64,000 nucleotides of DNA from Paraburkholderia rhynchosiae (lineage in GTDB: Bacteria > Pseudomonadota > Gammaproteobacteria > Burkholderiales > Burkholderiaceae): the NCBI RefSeq assembly GCF_002879865.1, contig NZ_PNXY01000002.1:248001-312000 (forward strand). The letters run 5' to 3'. The notes beneath the pieces are model-generated. The model ran no database searches. It had not been told where the DNA came from and saw nothing but the letters and a program-made list of their open reading frames with translations. A program made the position numbers and the translations under genes. The first letter of the stretch is position 1, and each line of letters opens with the position of its first letter. Of this stretch, positions 43,860 to 54,480 are shown piece after piece.

Positions 43860-45000
43860 GGCCGTACAGGCCGCTTTCGCCGGTACCGTTCGCCATCTCC
43901 GTCCCTGTCGGTCTTACCGCGCCGGCCGATATCTGGCGCCGGCTTGGCAACGCTTGCGCGCAAAAGGTGCTGGTGCACCAGCGGGTTACACCGATCCGCT
44001 TGGTGCACTGCCGCTGCGCGAAGCGATCGCCGCCTACGTGCGCAAATCTAGGTCCGTACACTGCGAACCGAGGCAGGTCATCGTGACGAGCGGAACGCAG
44101 CAGGGACTTTTTCTTTCCAGTCAGGTCTTGCTGGGCCCGGACGATCACGTCTGGGTGGAAAATCCGGCCTATCGTGGCTTGACGGCCGTTCTGGAGAGCA
44201 CTGGTCATCGCGATTCGATGGTTCGCGTACCGGTCGATTCGGAGGGCATCGATGTTCAGGCGGGGATCCGAATGGCGCCTCACGCGCGTGGTGCATTCGT
44301 CACGCCGTCACGTCAGTATCCGTTGGGCATGCCGATGAGCATGAGCCGACGCAACGCGTTGCTGGCCTGGGCGCGAGGCAACAATGGATGGGTCGTCGAA
44401 GACGATTACGACAGCGAACTCCGGTACGAAGGTTACCCGTTTCCCTCGCTCCAGGGGCTCGATCCGGAGCGAGTGATTTATCTCGGTACGTTCAGCAAGG
44501 TCCTGTTTCCATCGTTGCGATTGGGTTATGTCATTGCTCCCGACGATCTCGTCGACGCCTTCTGCGGTGCCCGCATATTGATGGACCGTCATCCGCCGAA
44601 CGCCGACCAGCACGTCCTGGCCGCGTCTATGGCTGACGGGCATCTCGAACGCCATATCCGCCGGGTGCGCAATGTCTACGCCGATCACCGCGCGCTCCTC
44701 ATTGAGGCGCTCACCGCGATGCTTCCACGGGACGTTGCATGGATAGAGCCGGGCGATCAAGGCATGCACCTCGTCCTGTGGCTGGCCCAGAGCATCGATG
44801 ATCGACTAGTCGTTGATCTGGCCGCCAAGGCGGGCGTCTCTGTGCGCCCCGTATCGACGACGTTCGCGCCGGGAACTGGCTGCCCGGGCCTTGTTCTCGG
44901 TTTCGGGGGCTATAGTCGCGAGCAAATGAAGACGGCTGCCGAGCGACTTGCCGCAGTCGTCAATAAGCTCGCCAGGTCTCGCGCTGCCAGACGGGCGTGA
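43860..45000 (+). pseudogene. MocR/PdxR-type aminotransferase-regulator, truncated
   Basis: The C-terminal aminotransferase-like domain of a MocR regulator: GYTDPLGALPLREAIAAYV, VIVTSGTQQGLFLSS, FVTPSRQYPLGMPMS, VVEDDYDSELRY and the PLP-lysine motif YLGTFSKVLFPSLRLGY. The N-terminal GntR winged helix is missing, replaced by the mmsA fragment, and the frame appears to shift near 43980 (APADIWRRL on one frame, GYTDPLG on another). The lysine and PLP contacts are intact but without the DNA-binding half it cannot regulate. Confidence 0.75.
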
Positions 45001-45175
45001 GGCAGCCCGACAAAGTTCAGCGTGGAATGCGGGCGGTGTGGTTTTGAGCGGCCCATTCGACTTCGCGATGCACGTCCGTGCCCAAAACCGGCGCTAGCCT
45101 CTGACAAAGCGTCCTGCGGTGCTCGCCTGGCAGGCTCCGGGAGCGCCTGAGTGCCGGTTGAGCGAAATGGACCGC

Positions 45176-45310
45176 CTATACCCGCGACCGCATCGCAGCC
45201 TGAAGGTCGCGATAGAGCGATGCCCGACTGATACCGAGAAGTGCGGCTGCCAACGCGCCATGTTGGCCGCAGCGCTCGAGCGCCTCCGCGATAAGTCGTT
45301 GCTTCTCGCG
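45176..45310 (-). pseudogene. Fis-type HTH tail of a sigma-54 activator
   Basis: The complement reads RLIAEALERCGQHGALAAAL then LGISRASLYRDLQAAM and a stop: the Fis/HTH_8 domain that ends bacterial enhancer-binding proteins. Only this tail is left. Not in any long open frame, found by reading the minus strand. Confidence 0.6.
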
Positions 45311-45454
45311 CGCGAGTCAGTGGTGCAGATTCACGTCGTCGTCACCAACACGGTGTCAGACGATAAATCGATCAGCGTCCTAGCCGGACGATGCCGGTAA
45401 CACAACTTTTTCTGTCATCAGCAGCCTGAGCAACACTCCTTCGAGCTGTCGAAC

Positions 45455-45844
45455 ATTGTCCGGAGTCGTATTCGGCGACCGCGTCTGCGATGTTCTCGCC
45501 CGACCAACCGTCCAGGTACATCCGCAAGAACTGTTGCGTCAGCGATGAGTCCTGTTTCAGCTTATCGATGAGATCGCATTCCATGACGTGGACGCCATTT
45601 CGACCGGATTCAGCGGTGGGCCGCCGGCCTGTTCCTGCAGCATGGCGGCGCGACTGTCCCACAAGTGCTTGCGGTTGGGTGCCGAGCTGAACACTGTCGG
45701 TGCGTTGACTGCACCCAACTGGCCTCCCACGCCGGACGAAACCTTGTTTCCATCTACGCCACCGATCGGTAGCGTGTGGCAGCTCGCACACGATATCGTG
45801 TTGTCCGCCGATAGTCTGACATCGTTGAAAAGCTGCGGCCGCAC
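45455..45844 (-). pseudogene. Di-haem cytochrome c peroxidase (MauG-like) fragment
   Basis: The frame QLFNDVRLSADNTISCASCHTLP has the first haem motif CASCH and DxRLSxDNTISCASCH typical of cytochrome c peroxidases, followed by NAPTVFSSAPNRKHLWDSRA and NPVEM. The homology then changes frame near 45600 and continues as HVMECDLIDKLKQDSSLTQQFLR and ENIADAVAEYD. The second haem site is missing. Broken. Confidence 0.75.
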
Positions 45845-46083
45845 AGCATGGCGATTTCGGCCAGCAGTACGTCAGCCAGCCGGAGGCAGCGCAGTGTACG
45901 GTCGCACTCGGGAAGCCGCCAAAACCCTCGCCGCATGCAGAGGTGCGGAAAGAGGACGCTCGGTTCGTCGTCAAGCCTGAGCTCAAATGCGGCTTCATGC
46001 CGGGACCCGTACGTAGGCGCCTGGTAACTTCCGCAGTGAAGGCGGAGCCTCAAGGGTTCACTCCAACTACAGACTCCGGTGGG

Positions 46084-47382
46084 TCAATGCGGATGCAGCA
46101 CGCAACGAACTGGAAGATGCTTCGGGCCGCTCACGAAGCTGGACGCAACGAATTCGATTTCTCCCGCCGGCTCAATAAGCCGCAACCTCGGGACCAGTTC
46201 CTCAAACAGGATGCGCATTTCCATGTTCGCGAGATGCTGACCCGGGCACACGTGGGCGCCGACGCCGAAAGCGAGATGCCTGTTCGGTTTGCGGTCGATA
46301 TCGAATGCGAACGGCTCAGGGAAGACTTCCTCGTCACGATTTGCCGAGCCATAGCAGAGCATCAGCCAGTCGCCCTTTCGGATTGTCCGGCCCCGAACGT
46401 TGGTGTCGGCAGTCGCTGTACGCATGAAATGACGCACCGGCGATGCGTAGCGAAGGGTTTCGTCGATAAACTGCGGAATCAGCGAACGATCCGCCTGTAG
46501 TCGCGGCAGTAGCTTAGGGAAACGGCTCAACGCCCACATTGCTACCGATATGGACGACGAAACCGTATCGTGTCCTGCTGAGGCGATGATCACATAATAG
46601 CCAAGACGGGTCGCTTCATCGATAGGCTGTCCGTTGATCACCGCGTTGGCCAGCAAGCTTGCGATATCGTTACGTGGATTCTTTCGGCGGTCTTCGGTCA
46701 GGCGGTCGAAATAATCCTTGAAGTCGGCCACAATGGACAGCAAAGCCTTGCCCATCGCACTGCTCGCATCGCCTTGGCGCTGCACTTCGCGCTTGTATTC
46801 GGGATCCTCGCTTCCGAACATCTCCTGAGTCAGCGTCAGCATGTGCAGGGAATCTTCCTGCGGAACGCCGAGAATATCCATGATCACGCTCAGTGGGAAA
46901 TGCAATGCAAAGTCATTCGCAACATCGATCACTTGCCCGCTGTGATGCAACAGCTTCGCGATCGTTATATTTGCCAGCGATCGAATGCGGTCGTCAAGCT
47001 CCAGAATGCTGTTAGGCATGAACCACGACTGTGTCAGCGCACGTAGACTCCTGTGCTCGTCGCCGTCGACGTGCACGAGTGATCGGACGATGTTTGGACT
47101 ACCAGTGGTGGAAATTACATGCTCAATCGACGCTCTTGGCCTGCAGACGACAGAATAGTCGCCGTTGTGAAACAAGGCGTTTTCTCTTGAAATCATGGAA
47201 ACGTCGGCGTGTTTCGTGACCACCCAGAACGGATCATGTCCATCGGCCAATGCGCGCCCGACAGGGTTGTTTGCACGCGCCCAACTATAGGTTTCATGGA
47301 GGCGATTGAGGTCGGTATAGAACTGCGGATCAACCAAATGGTTTGCTATGTCTTTCGGCAGGTCGTAATTTGGCATGCTCAT
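46084..47382 (-). CDS. Cytochrome P450 monooxygenase
   Basis: A 432-residue class I bacterial P450. The I-helix oxygen motif is ASAGHDT, the K-helix ExxR is in DETLRYASP, and the haem-binding loop reads FGVGAHVCPGQHLA with the ligand Cys. It lacks a membrane anchor, so it is cytosolic and needs a ferredoxin partner, not seen here. I start it at ATG 47382 (MSMPNYDLPK); the frame is open 25 codons further. It lies alone beside nodSU; P450s occur in rhizobial symbiosis regions, but the family and substrate cannot be told by eye. Confidence 0.88.
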   Translation of the reverse strand: MSMPNYDLPKDIANHLVDPQFYTDLNRLHETYSWARANNPVGRALADGHDPFWVVTKHADVSMISRENALFHNGDYSVVCRPRASIEHVISTTGSPNIVRSLVHVDGDEHRSLRALTQSWFMPNSILELDDRIRSLANITIAKLLHHSGQVIDVANDFALHFPLSVIMDILGVPQEDSLHMLTLTQEMFGSEDPEYKREVQRQGDASSAMGKALLSIVADFKDYFDRLTEDRRKNPRNDIASLLANAVINGQPIDEATRLGYYVIIASAGHDTVSSSISVAMWALSRFPKLLPRLQADRSLIPQFIDETLRYASPVRHFMRTATADTNVRGRTIRKGDWLMLCYGSANRDEEVFPEPFAFDIDRKPNRHLAFGVGAHVCPGQHLANMEMRILFEELVPRLRLIEPAGEIEFVASSFVSGPKHLPVRCVLHPH

Positions 47383-47799
47383 GATATTGATAGTCCGGTT
47401 TGTTGGTGGGCGGGCGGCACGATCTAGGCAAGAGAAGGGCGCCTCTTCCCGTCCCATTCCGCTATTGGGCTCTCCGCGGACTCAATGACTGGTCTCGACT
47501 TTGACGGTCGATCGCTCGCGTGTACTGAGACCCTTTCCACGGGCTTTGAAGTAGCATTCATGTATAGAGCTTCCTGTCGTCCGATATCTGCAAACTGGTC
47601 TCCCGTTGGCGCAGGCACTGCAGCGTTCGCAACGGTAATGTTGTGTGTGAACTAGCGTGACGGACGTCGATATCCGCCCGTCGTATTCCTTCATACTATT
47701 CGCTGTCTCCCTGTGTAGCCTTAATCTAGGTCAATTCTTGTTGTTAAGTGATCACTCAGGTGGTCCTTGAGGGCTACTGTTTGTCGGGCCAGTGCGCAA
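47383..47799. other. Gene-free stretch upstream of the P450
   Basis: About 420 bases between P450 and IS3 remnant. Short frames on both strands show no family. It must hold the P450 promoter, but no nod box or clear sigma-54 site in the right orientation was seen. Confidence 0.4.
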
Positions 47800-49300
47800 C
47801 AATCCCGCGGCGTCATAGTTGTCGCCTCTGTATTTCTTTATCAAGAAAAGTTGAAGGCGAAACAGAGGTATTTTGTCGAGTTCAGGAAGCAGGCGCTCTC
47901 GAAAGTCCTCCAGCGGGGCAACGGAACGGTTGGAACTGTAGCGGACGAATTGAACGTGAACGTTTTGACATTGACGAAACGGATGGGAGGTGCGGCCAAC
48001 GCGAACCGGAGCTCGGGTTCGGGGCATGCAAAGCGTCTGGATGACTGGTCGCTGGAGTAACGGCTGATGGCCTTGCAGGAGAACCACGGGTTGGTCGACG
48101 AAGCGTTGAAGGGCTGGTGTCGTGAGCGCGGGCTGTTTGCGCATCATCTCGCGCAGTGGCGAGCGGATCTTTCGCACTGTCAGCGCCGCCGGTAGCCGGC
48201 GCGAAAGCGCCCCGGAAGTACGGGGTCTCACGCAGGCCAATGTCAGCTTCAGCGTGAGCTGAACCGTAAGGAGATGGCGCTGGCTGAAGCCGCAGCGCTA
48301 CTGGTGTTGCAAATAAAGTACCGTGCGCTGTTCGAGCGCGAGGCCGAATGACGACTCCTGAAGAGCGCACGGCATTGATCAGCGAGGCGACCCTAGCCGG
48401 GGCTCGCCAGGCAGACGCGTGCAACATTCTGCGGATTGGTCGTGCCCGGACAGTTCAGCGCTGGCGACGCGGCAAACCTGACGCGGTGGACGGGCGCTCC
48501 TTACGGCACCACGAGCCATGTCCCACAAGCTTTCTGCCGACGAACGCGCCGAGTTGCTGGTGGTCGCGAACTCGGCCGAATTGGTTCATCTGCCGCCAGG
48601 CCAGATCGCGCCGCGACTGGCAGACCAGCAACGCTATCGCCTCCGAATCGACGTTCTACCGGATACCGAAGGCCGAGAAACAACTCGCCCTCCGGCGCAG
48701 CGAACGGCCGTCGCACACACGCAGCAAACCCGGTTCGGTTCGCGCCGACGCGCCGAAGCAGTTGCATTCCTGCGATTACGTATTTGCCGACGACGATCCG
48801 TGGGCAGTACTTTTATCTGTACCTGTTTATGGATGTATTCAGTCGCAAGATCGTGGGTTGACAGATCTGTGCGGAGGAAAGCAGCGCGCTGGCCAGCGTG
48901 GTTCTCAGGGACCTCTGCCCGCGTGAAGCGATACAGCCTGACCGGGTGATTCTGCATTCGGATAACGGCGGCCCGATGAAAGGCGCCGCGATGCTCGCCA
49001 CACTCCAGACGCTGGGTGTCATGCCGTCGTTGAGTCGCCCGGGCGTGCGCAACGACAACCCCTGTTCCGAGTCGCTGTTCAAGCCCCTAAAGTACCGGCC
49101 CGCTTACCCGCAAGGCGTTCGATACCCGTTCGCCGCGCGCAGCTGGTGGGCGCACTGGTGTGCGAGTACATCGACGAACATCGTCACAGCGCGATCCAGT
49201 TCGTGACGCCGCCGCAGCGTCATGCCAACCTTGATCCAGACATTCTGGATCGGCGCATGGCGCTCTTCAAGACTGCCAGGCAACGCAATCCGCTGCGATG
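47800..49300 (+). mobile_element. Decayed IS3-family element
   Basis: OrfA-like text (FVEFRKQALSKVLQRGNGTV, VADELNVNVLTL, KRLDDWSLE; then RERGLFAHHLAQWRADL and ELNRKEMALAEAAALLVLQ) is interrupted by stops at 48060 and 48195. OrfB follows from 48348 (MTTPEERTALISEATLAGAR) with several frameshifts; pieces of the DDE core include LYLFMDVFSRKIVG, VILHSDNGGPMKGAAMLATL and SRPGVRNDNPCSESLFKPLK. Clearly a single IS of about 1.4 kb that can no longer transpose. The ends were not resolved. Confidence 0.8.
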
Positions 49301-49617
49301 AAAAGGTCGCACGCGCAACTGGCAGCACGTAAGTGCTGTGCTTCTGAACCCGGATCGAACCAACAACCTGCCAGGCACTCCCCAGCGCGATAAGCAGGAG
49401 CAAATGGCCGTCCGAACCCTAAACGTTGAGGCGACAACTACGTTGAAAATTCCAGAAGATGGCATCGAGGTTTCGTGGGTCGATGAGCAACCTCCGCCCG
49501 GGATAAGTGCTTGCGAAAATCGAGCCAGGGGCGGCCTGCTGATCGTCTTCGGACCGTAGCGATAGAGCGAGCGGCCGGGACGATTGACCGCGTCGTACTG
49601 ACCACTGGGCAGCAACG
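49301..49617. other. Gene-free stretch downstream of nodU
   Basis: About 315 bases of IS-edge and nodU 3' flank. Short frames only; nothing recognised. Confidence 0.4.
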
Positions 49618-51339
49618 TCAGCAATCTTTGAACGGCGACGTAGCGAAAGGTGTTTCGTCGACTGACGGCGACAGACCAGTCCTGATCAGTAACAAACCAT
49701 CGCACCACACACGTTCGACGCGTCCCCACGAACAGGCTGAAGCAGCGTCCGGGAAGAAACCTCGTCCGTGATAGTTGGCGCTCGTGTTGCAGAGCAACGG
49801 AATACCCGTCAGCTTTTCGTACTCGATCAGAAGTTGCGCCACCGGATGCTCGGAAGTTCTTGAAATAGTCTGCAATCGGGCTGATCCGTCAAGATGCACG
49901 ACGGCAGGGATTTTCTCTCGCCATTCCGCGCGCGTCTGATGATCGAACAACATATAGGAATCAGGGCTGCCCGGGTTAAAAAGGTCCGGCGCACGATCCT
50001 CAAGGCAAATTGGCGCCACGGGACGGAAGTGCTCTCGAAACTTGATGTCGTTGAGATGATCCTTCATTGTGGGCAAAGTCGCGGCGGCCAGAATGCTTCG
50101 GCCCCCCAATGCTCGTGGTCCGAGCTCGGCCCGGCCGGCAAGGAAAACGACGGGCTTGCTACTGGCGAGTATGCCGGCGAGTTCTGCAATGGAGCAATTA
50201 GACGCCGTCCATCCGGGCGGTACTTGGCAACTTTTTAAGGCCGGTCCGCTATATACCGACCACTCCAGTGGCACGAAGCCCTTCTCATCTGCCAGCGCGC
50301 AACAAGCGGCGCCAATTGCCGACCCGCTATCGTTGGGAAACGGCGGCACCCAGATTGCGTCGAACAAACCGCTCGCGCGCAGGGCGCTGTTCCATTTGAT
50401 ATTGAGCCCGCATCCGCCAGCGATGCACAAATTTTTCGGCCCCGCAGTCGAATGGCGCTGCAGCGCGATACCCGTTTCATGAACGAGAAGACGCTCGAGG
50501 AAAACATGGAACGAGGCGAGTACGTCTTCGGGCGGCTTGGCTTCTAGTCGCAGCGCACTTGCTTCGAAGAACTCTCCTACAGCCGCTAGTGACGCGTCCG
50601 CGCTGTGGATGTTCTCGCGATAAGCTTGCGCACACTCCGTGTCGCCAGCAAAGCGTGCCTGATAAAGCCCGCGAAATATCTCAACGATATCTTCGTCAAC
50701 GGAGCCCAGCGCGATGTAAGCCATCAGCTTGCCGGCCACACCCAAATCCCACCCGGCGCCGCCCGGCTTCTTATAAGGACCAAAGTGATGACCCGCCGCA
50801 GCGTAGATGTGACCTATCACGGGGAACAGGCAGTCAACATGGCGGGCGTGGTGGCGTTCTACATGATAAAGGCGTGGGACGATGCCACCGTCCCACACCA
50901 AACAGAATGCAGGTTGCCCGCTTTGGGCAAAGGGACTGGTGCAGTACGCGGAGGCCACATGGCCAGACACGTGAGGATAGCTTTTATAAGGAAAGGACTG
51001 GCCGCCGACAAGCAGTCCGGAGCCGTCGAGCGAAGCGAGAAGATCATCGGCTCGGCGTTCGGCATAAGGGGCCCCTTTCAGGCTGACGGGAATCGACCCA
51101 CTGACGACGCGAAATTGCGACTCGACTGCCCCGTCCCAGCCGTCGATGACAAACTGGTCGATATCGTGGGCACGGAAACCATGCTCGGCCAATGCGGTCG
51201 CGATCGCGTCGAGGTCGTCGATCGCCTGATACCGCGGATTGTTGTCTCGCTTTTCCTGCTCCACGCAAAAAACCAGTTTTCCATCCTCGACAAGGGCGAT
51301 CGCTCCGTCGTGCGTCAGTTTGATCCCACAGATGCGCAT
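49618..51339 (-). CDS. nodU: Nod factor 6-O-carbamoyltransferase
   Basis: A 573-residue carbamoyltransferase of the NodU/TobZ family that adds a carbamoyl group to the non-reducing end of Nod factors. The N-terminal ASKHA-like start is MRICGIKLTHDGAIALVEDG; the catalytic Kae1-like domain includes GHVASAYCTSPF, AAAGHHFGPYKKP and LCIAGGCGLNIKWNSALR; the C-terminal YrdC-like part has ELGPRALGGRSILA, FRPVAPICLED and LLCNTSAN. GGGAG precedes the ATG, 13 bases after the nodS stop. No frameshift seen. Part of the nolO-nodS-nodU operon behind the nod box at 54.66 kb. Confidence 0.88.
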   Translation of the reverse strand: MRICGIKLTHDGAIALVEDGKLVFCVEQEKRDNNPRYQAIDDLDAIATALAEHGFRAHDIDQFVIDGWDGAVESQFRVVSGSIPVSLKGAPYAERRADDLLASLDGSGLLVGGQSFPYKSYPHVSGHVASAYCTSPFAQSGQPAFCLVWDGGIVPRLYHVERHHARHVDCLFPVIGHIYAAAGHHFGPYKKPGGAGWDLGVAGKLMAYIALGSVDEDIVEIFRGLYQARFAGDTECAQAYRENIHSADASLAAVGEFFEASALRLEAKPPEDVLASFHVFLERLLVHETGIALQRHSTAGPKNLCIAGGCGLNIKWNSALRASGLFDAIWVPPFPNDSGSAIGAACCALADEKGFVPLEWSVYSGPALKSCQVPPGWTASNCSIAELAGILASSKPVVFLAGRAELGPRALGGRSILAAATLPTMKDHLNDIKFREHFRPVAPICLEDRAPDLFNPGSPDSYMLFDHQTRAEWREKIPAVVHLDGSARLQTISRTSEHPVAQLLIEYEKLTGIPLLCNTSANYHGRGFFPDAASACSWGRVERVWCDGLLLIRTGLSPSVDETPFATSPFKDC

Positions 51340-51352
51340 AATATCTCCCGGC

Positions 51353-51982
51353 CTAACGCTGGTAAGTTGGTCCACACGAAGGCGAAGTCGCGCTCCGAAA
51401 GCAGGCGAGCAGACAGTCTTCATTCAACGACTGACCGACGCACCTCAAACGATCGATTTCAACCAACTCTTCTTCCAGGATGGCTATGACCGTCTCGGCT
51501 CCGGCAATGTGGCCCCATCGCCGGCAATTGGCGTCACGTGCCGATCCGAAAACCAGCTGTCCACCGGGCGCAAGCATCCGTGCTAAATTGCGAACAGCGG
51601 CGCGCACCTCGGCGCTACCGTCGAGGTAATAGAGAACCTCCGCCACTACGACCAGATCGAACTGTTGCTCAGTCGAAAAATTCTGGACATCGGCGACGAT
51701 CCAATTGATGTGTGGTGGACTCATCATCCGTTCTCGCGTCCTTGCAATTGCGCGTGGCACGATATCGATTACGGTGAGCCGTTGGCAGTGTGGTGCCAAT
51801 TTTTCCGTGAAGGCTCCGCCTGCGCATCCGACTTCGAGCGCATTTGTGACGGGTCCCTGCGAAAGTGCCATCCGAAGCATTTGCCTGTGGCGCTCGTGCT
51901 CAAAGGGATTGCTGTCGAGCCGCCATGGATCGTCTGCGTCCATTTCCCTGCGCAGCAATTCGAAGTTCGTTTGATGTGTCAA
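51353..51982 (-). CDS. nodS: Nod factor N-methyltransferase
   Basis: S-adenosylmethionine-dependent methyltransferase of 209 residues that methylates the deacetylated nitrogen of the Nod factor. The SAM-binding motif I is ALEVGCAGGAFTEKL, preceded by DDPWRLDSNPFEHERH, a NodS signature; then VIDIVPRAIARTRER and VVVAEVLYYLDG. The start is TTG at 51982 with AGGCGGA just upstream; there is no suitable ATG nearby. It precedes nodU by 13 bases, the usual rhizobial nodSU order. Confidence 0.88.
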   Translation of the reverse strand: MTHQTNFELLRREMDADDPWRLDSNPFEHERHRQMLRMALSQGPVTNALEVGCAGGAFTEKLAPHCQRLTVIDIVPRAIARTRERMMSPPHINWIVADVQNFSTEQQFDLVVVAEVLYYLDGSAEVRAAVRNLARMLAPGGQLVFGSARDANCRRWGHIAGAETVIAILEEELVEIDRLRCVGQSLNEDCLLACFRSATSPSCGPTYQR

Positions 51983-52149
51983 TTCCGCCTACCTTTATGG
52001 TGCGCCGCTGCAAGTGTCCGGACCATCGGCCGGGATTGGTGCTCCGTTGGAAACCGGTGTGTTGGTACAAGAACTGCACGGCGGCCAAACGCTATCGTTT
52101 AACGTTCTAGAAGAATAGCTCGCTAGTGCCGTTACCTCGCTTCAGACCT

Positions 52150-54186
52150 TCAGTCACTCATTGGAAGGGCGTCGTTACCGTTACAACGCCGTGATGGATG
52201 TAGCCGAACCCGACGCTGTTCCCACAATCCGCGCAGCTCCTTAACGAGGGCTACACGTCGAGTCTGCTCAGGCGTAATCGTATCGAGAAGATGGCCGAGC
52301 ACGGCTTCACCTTCGATCCTCATCAGCAGATCGAACAACTCGTGTGAAATCCGCACACTGTCACAGTTGGAGCCGCCGGTGCGAATTTCGCATACCGTCT
52401 CCTGACGATCCAGCGCGGTGTGAGCGCGGACTCGATAGAGCGATGCATAGGGCGGCAGTGAAACCGCAAGCGCAGTCCAATGTTCCTGACTTGTGGGCCG
52501 CTTTTTGACGAGGAACGGCCCGACCACGAGTCCATCCAGCTCTGTCGTCAGAAATGTGGCAATCGCGTCTGCAACCGAATCTACGATCGGCTCAGCGTTG
52601 TTATTAAAGGAAGTATTGAGCAGGATTGGGATTCCTGTGCGCCTCTTGAACGCATTGATAACCTCCCAGTAGGCGGGATTGGTCTTGCGCGATACTGTTT
52701 GCAGCCGCGCTGTACCGTCAATGTGCGTGACGGCGCCGAGCAAGGCACGCTTGGAGTCGCGAACGCGAACTACAAAATTCATAAAAGGGAATTCGCGGGT
52801 GCCCTCTGGAAGGTCAAAAAATTCGTGTGCATCGTCCTCGAGCACGGATGGCGCGAACGGTCGATAACCCTCGCGCTTCTTGACCATGGCGTTGATTCGG
52901 TCCTTGTTTGCGGCCGGCCTGGGATCGGCAAGAATGCTGCGGTTGCCAAGCGCGCGTGGCCCGAACTCCGACCGACCCTGCACCCACCCGATCACGGCGC
53001 CATTGGCCATCCAGTCCGCCGCTCTGCCTGCCACGTCATCACTGCGTTCAACGTCGAGGTGTCCGGCCCACGCCTTCAATTCTTGCTCCACGACCAGATC
53101 GCTCCCAAGGTCGGGCCCCCAATAGACCTCCCGCAATCGCTCACGCGGCGCGGGCCGACCGAAGTCGTTTGAAATCATGAGGGCGGCGCCTAAAGCGCAA
53201 CCGGCGTCATGCGCTGCGGGCTGCACAAAGATGTCTTCGAAAAGTCCGGAATACAGCAGCTTACCGTTCATGGTGCAGTTATGAGCTACTCCTCCGGCTA
53301 TACACAGTCGCTTCATACCGGTGACCTCGCGATAATGGCGGAGAATGTGAAACACGATCCGCTCCAGCGCTTCCTGCAATGAAGCACCCACATCCCGATG
53401 CTGCTGTGTGAATGGCATTCCCTTTCGGCGGACCTCGATGCTGCGGAGCAACGTCGGACCGATGCGGTCCAGGTAGACGCGGTACTCACCGTTGGCGGAG
53501 AGTTGATAGAACTGCTCGAAGAGCCCGCGATAGGGAGCGGGATCCCCATAAGGTGCAAGCCCCATGACCTTGTATTCGTCGAACAAGCCGTAACCGAGAT
53601 ACCGGATTGTTTCGAGATAAAACAGCCCCAAAGAATTATGCTCTGCGAAAGTCGCGAGTTGCGTAACTTCTGTTCCAGAACCGAGCGCCAAAATCCCCGA
53701 GAGGAAATCACCACCGCCATCGACCGCGAGGATCAGACTTTGCTCAAATCCAGACATCGCAAACGCGCTCACGGCATGCGCGAGATGGTGACTCACGAAT
53801 GAGACTCGCGAAGGATCGACCTCGGTACCGAATTCCTGCATGAGTAACTTAAGCAGAAACAGCTTGGCATCCACCGGAATGGAGATGTTCGGCTGGGACA
53901 GGAACAGGCGTTCGAGCATGACGTTGCAATAGGCCTCCGTAGCGTAGAACGCTATGTGGTCGATGTCGCTTAGCTGAATCCCTGCGGATGCAAGGCAGTA
54001 TTGAATCGAACTGCTCGGGAACTTGTTAGAGTGCTTGATCCGGTTGAGGCGCTCCTCTTCGACGGCCGCTATTACGCGTCCGTCCCGGATAAGCACCGCA
54101 GCGCCATCGTGCAGAAATGTGTTCGGCAGTTCGAGTGGATTTTCATGAACTTTGTCTAGCCCGCCGCTCACTCCTAAGCACAGCAT
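52150..54186 (-). CDS. nolO: Nod factor 3-O-carbamoyltransferase (NolO-like)
   Basis: A 678-residue carbamoyltransferase, longer than NodU and matching NolO in size. It begins MLCLGVSGGLDKVHENPLEL with the FLHDGAAVLIRDGRVIAAVEEER block; other signatures are SFVSHHLAHAVSAFAMSGFE, LAVDGGGDFLSG, LCIAGGVAHNCTMNGKLL, EFGPRALGNRSILADPR, REGYRPFAPSVLEDDA and ILLNTSFNNNAEPIVDS. ATG 54186 has GGAGAG seven bases upstream and was preferred to 54201. It is the first gene behind the nod box at 54.66 kb, about 455 bases downstream of it, and precedes nodS by 168 bases. NodU-type specificity cannot be excluded. Confidence 0.78.
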   Translation of the reverse strand: MLCLGVSGGLDKVHENPLELPNTFLHDGAAVLIRDGRVIAAVEEERLNRIKHSNKFPSSSIQYCLASAGIQLSDIDHIAFYATEAYCNVMLERLFLSQPNISIPVDAKLFLLKLLMQEFGTEVDPSRVSFVSHHLAHAVSAFAMSGFEQSLILAVDGGGDFLSGILALGSGTEVTQLATFAEHNSLGLFYLETIRYLGYGLFDEYKVMGLAPYGDPAPYRGLFEQFYQLSANGEYRVYLDRIGPTLLRSIEVRRKGMPFTQQHRDVGASLQEALERIVFHILRHYREVTGMKRLCIAGGVAHNCTMNGKLLYSGLFEDIFVQPAAHDAGCALGAALMISNDFGRPAPRERLREVYWGPDLGSDLVVEQELKAWAGHLDVERSDDVAGRAADWMANGAVIGWVQGRSEFGPRALGNRSILADPRPAANKDRINAMVKKREGYRPFAPSVLEDDAHEFFDLPEGTREFPFMNFVVRVRDSKRALLGAVTHIDGTARLQTVSRKTNPAYWEVINAFKRRTGIPILLNTSFNNNAEPIVDSVADAIATFLTTELDGLVVGPFLVKKRPTSQEHWTALAVSLPPYASLYRVRAHTALDRQETVCEIRTGGSNCDSVRISHELFDLLMRIEGEAVLGHLLDTITPEQTRRVALVKELRGLWEQRRVRLHPSRRCNGNDALPMSD

Positions 54187-54480
54187 GTCTCTCTCCTTCA
54201 TCGTAGTAGGAAGGCCCTATTGACAAGACTCAAACCCTTATCATCTAAGTAAGGTGGGTTATCGCTCGCCGCTGCTAACGCCTGTCAGACGTCGCCACGC
54301 CCAGAAAATCTCGCGTAGGTTCCATCTGCAAATGGCGCCGCAGTTCATGAGCATTCTGTACCGTTTGGTTCAGTGGTCGCGTTTCCTGGTACTGAACGAT
54401 GGCGCGACCAAAAAGCTGAAGTGTTGGAGCCTCAAGGAAATCCCAAATCATTGGCGAGCATGCGACGGGTCCGCGAAGAC

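Noticed and set aside
47604-47622. Plus-strand sigma-54-like element TGGCGC-N5-CTGCA
   Set aside because: Points into IS3 debris and away from the P450, and deviates from the consensus; probably chance.
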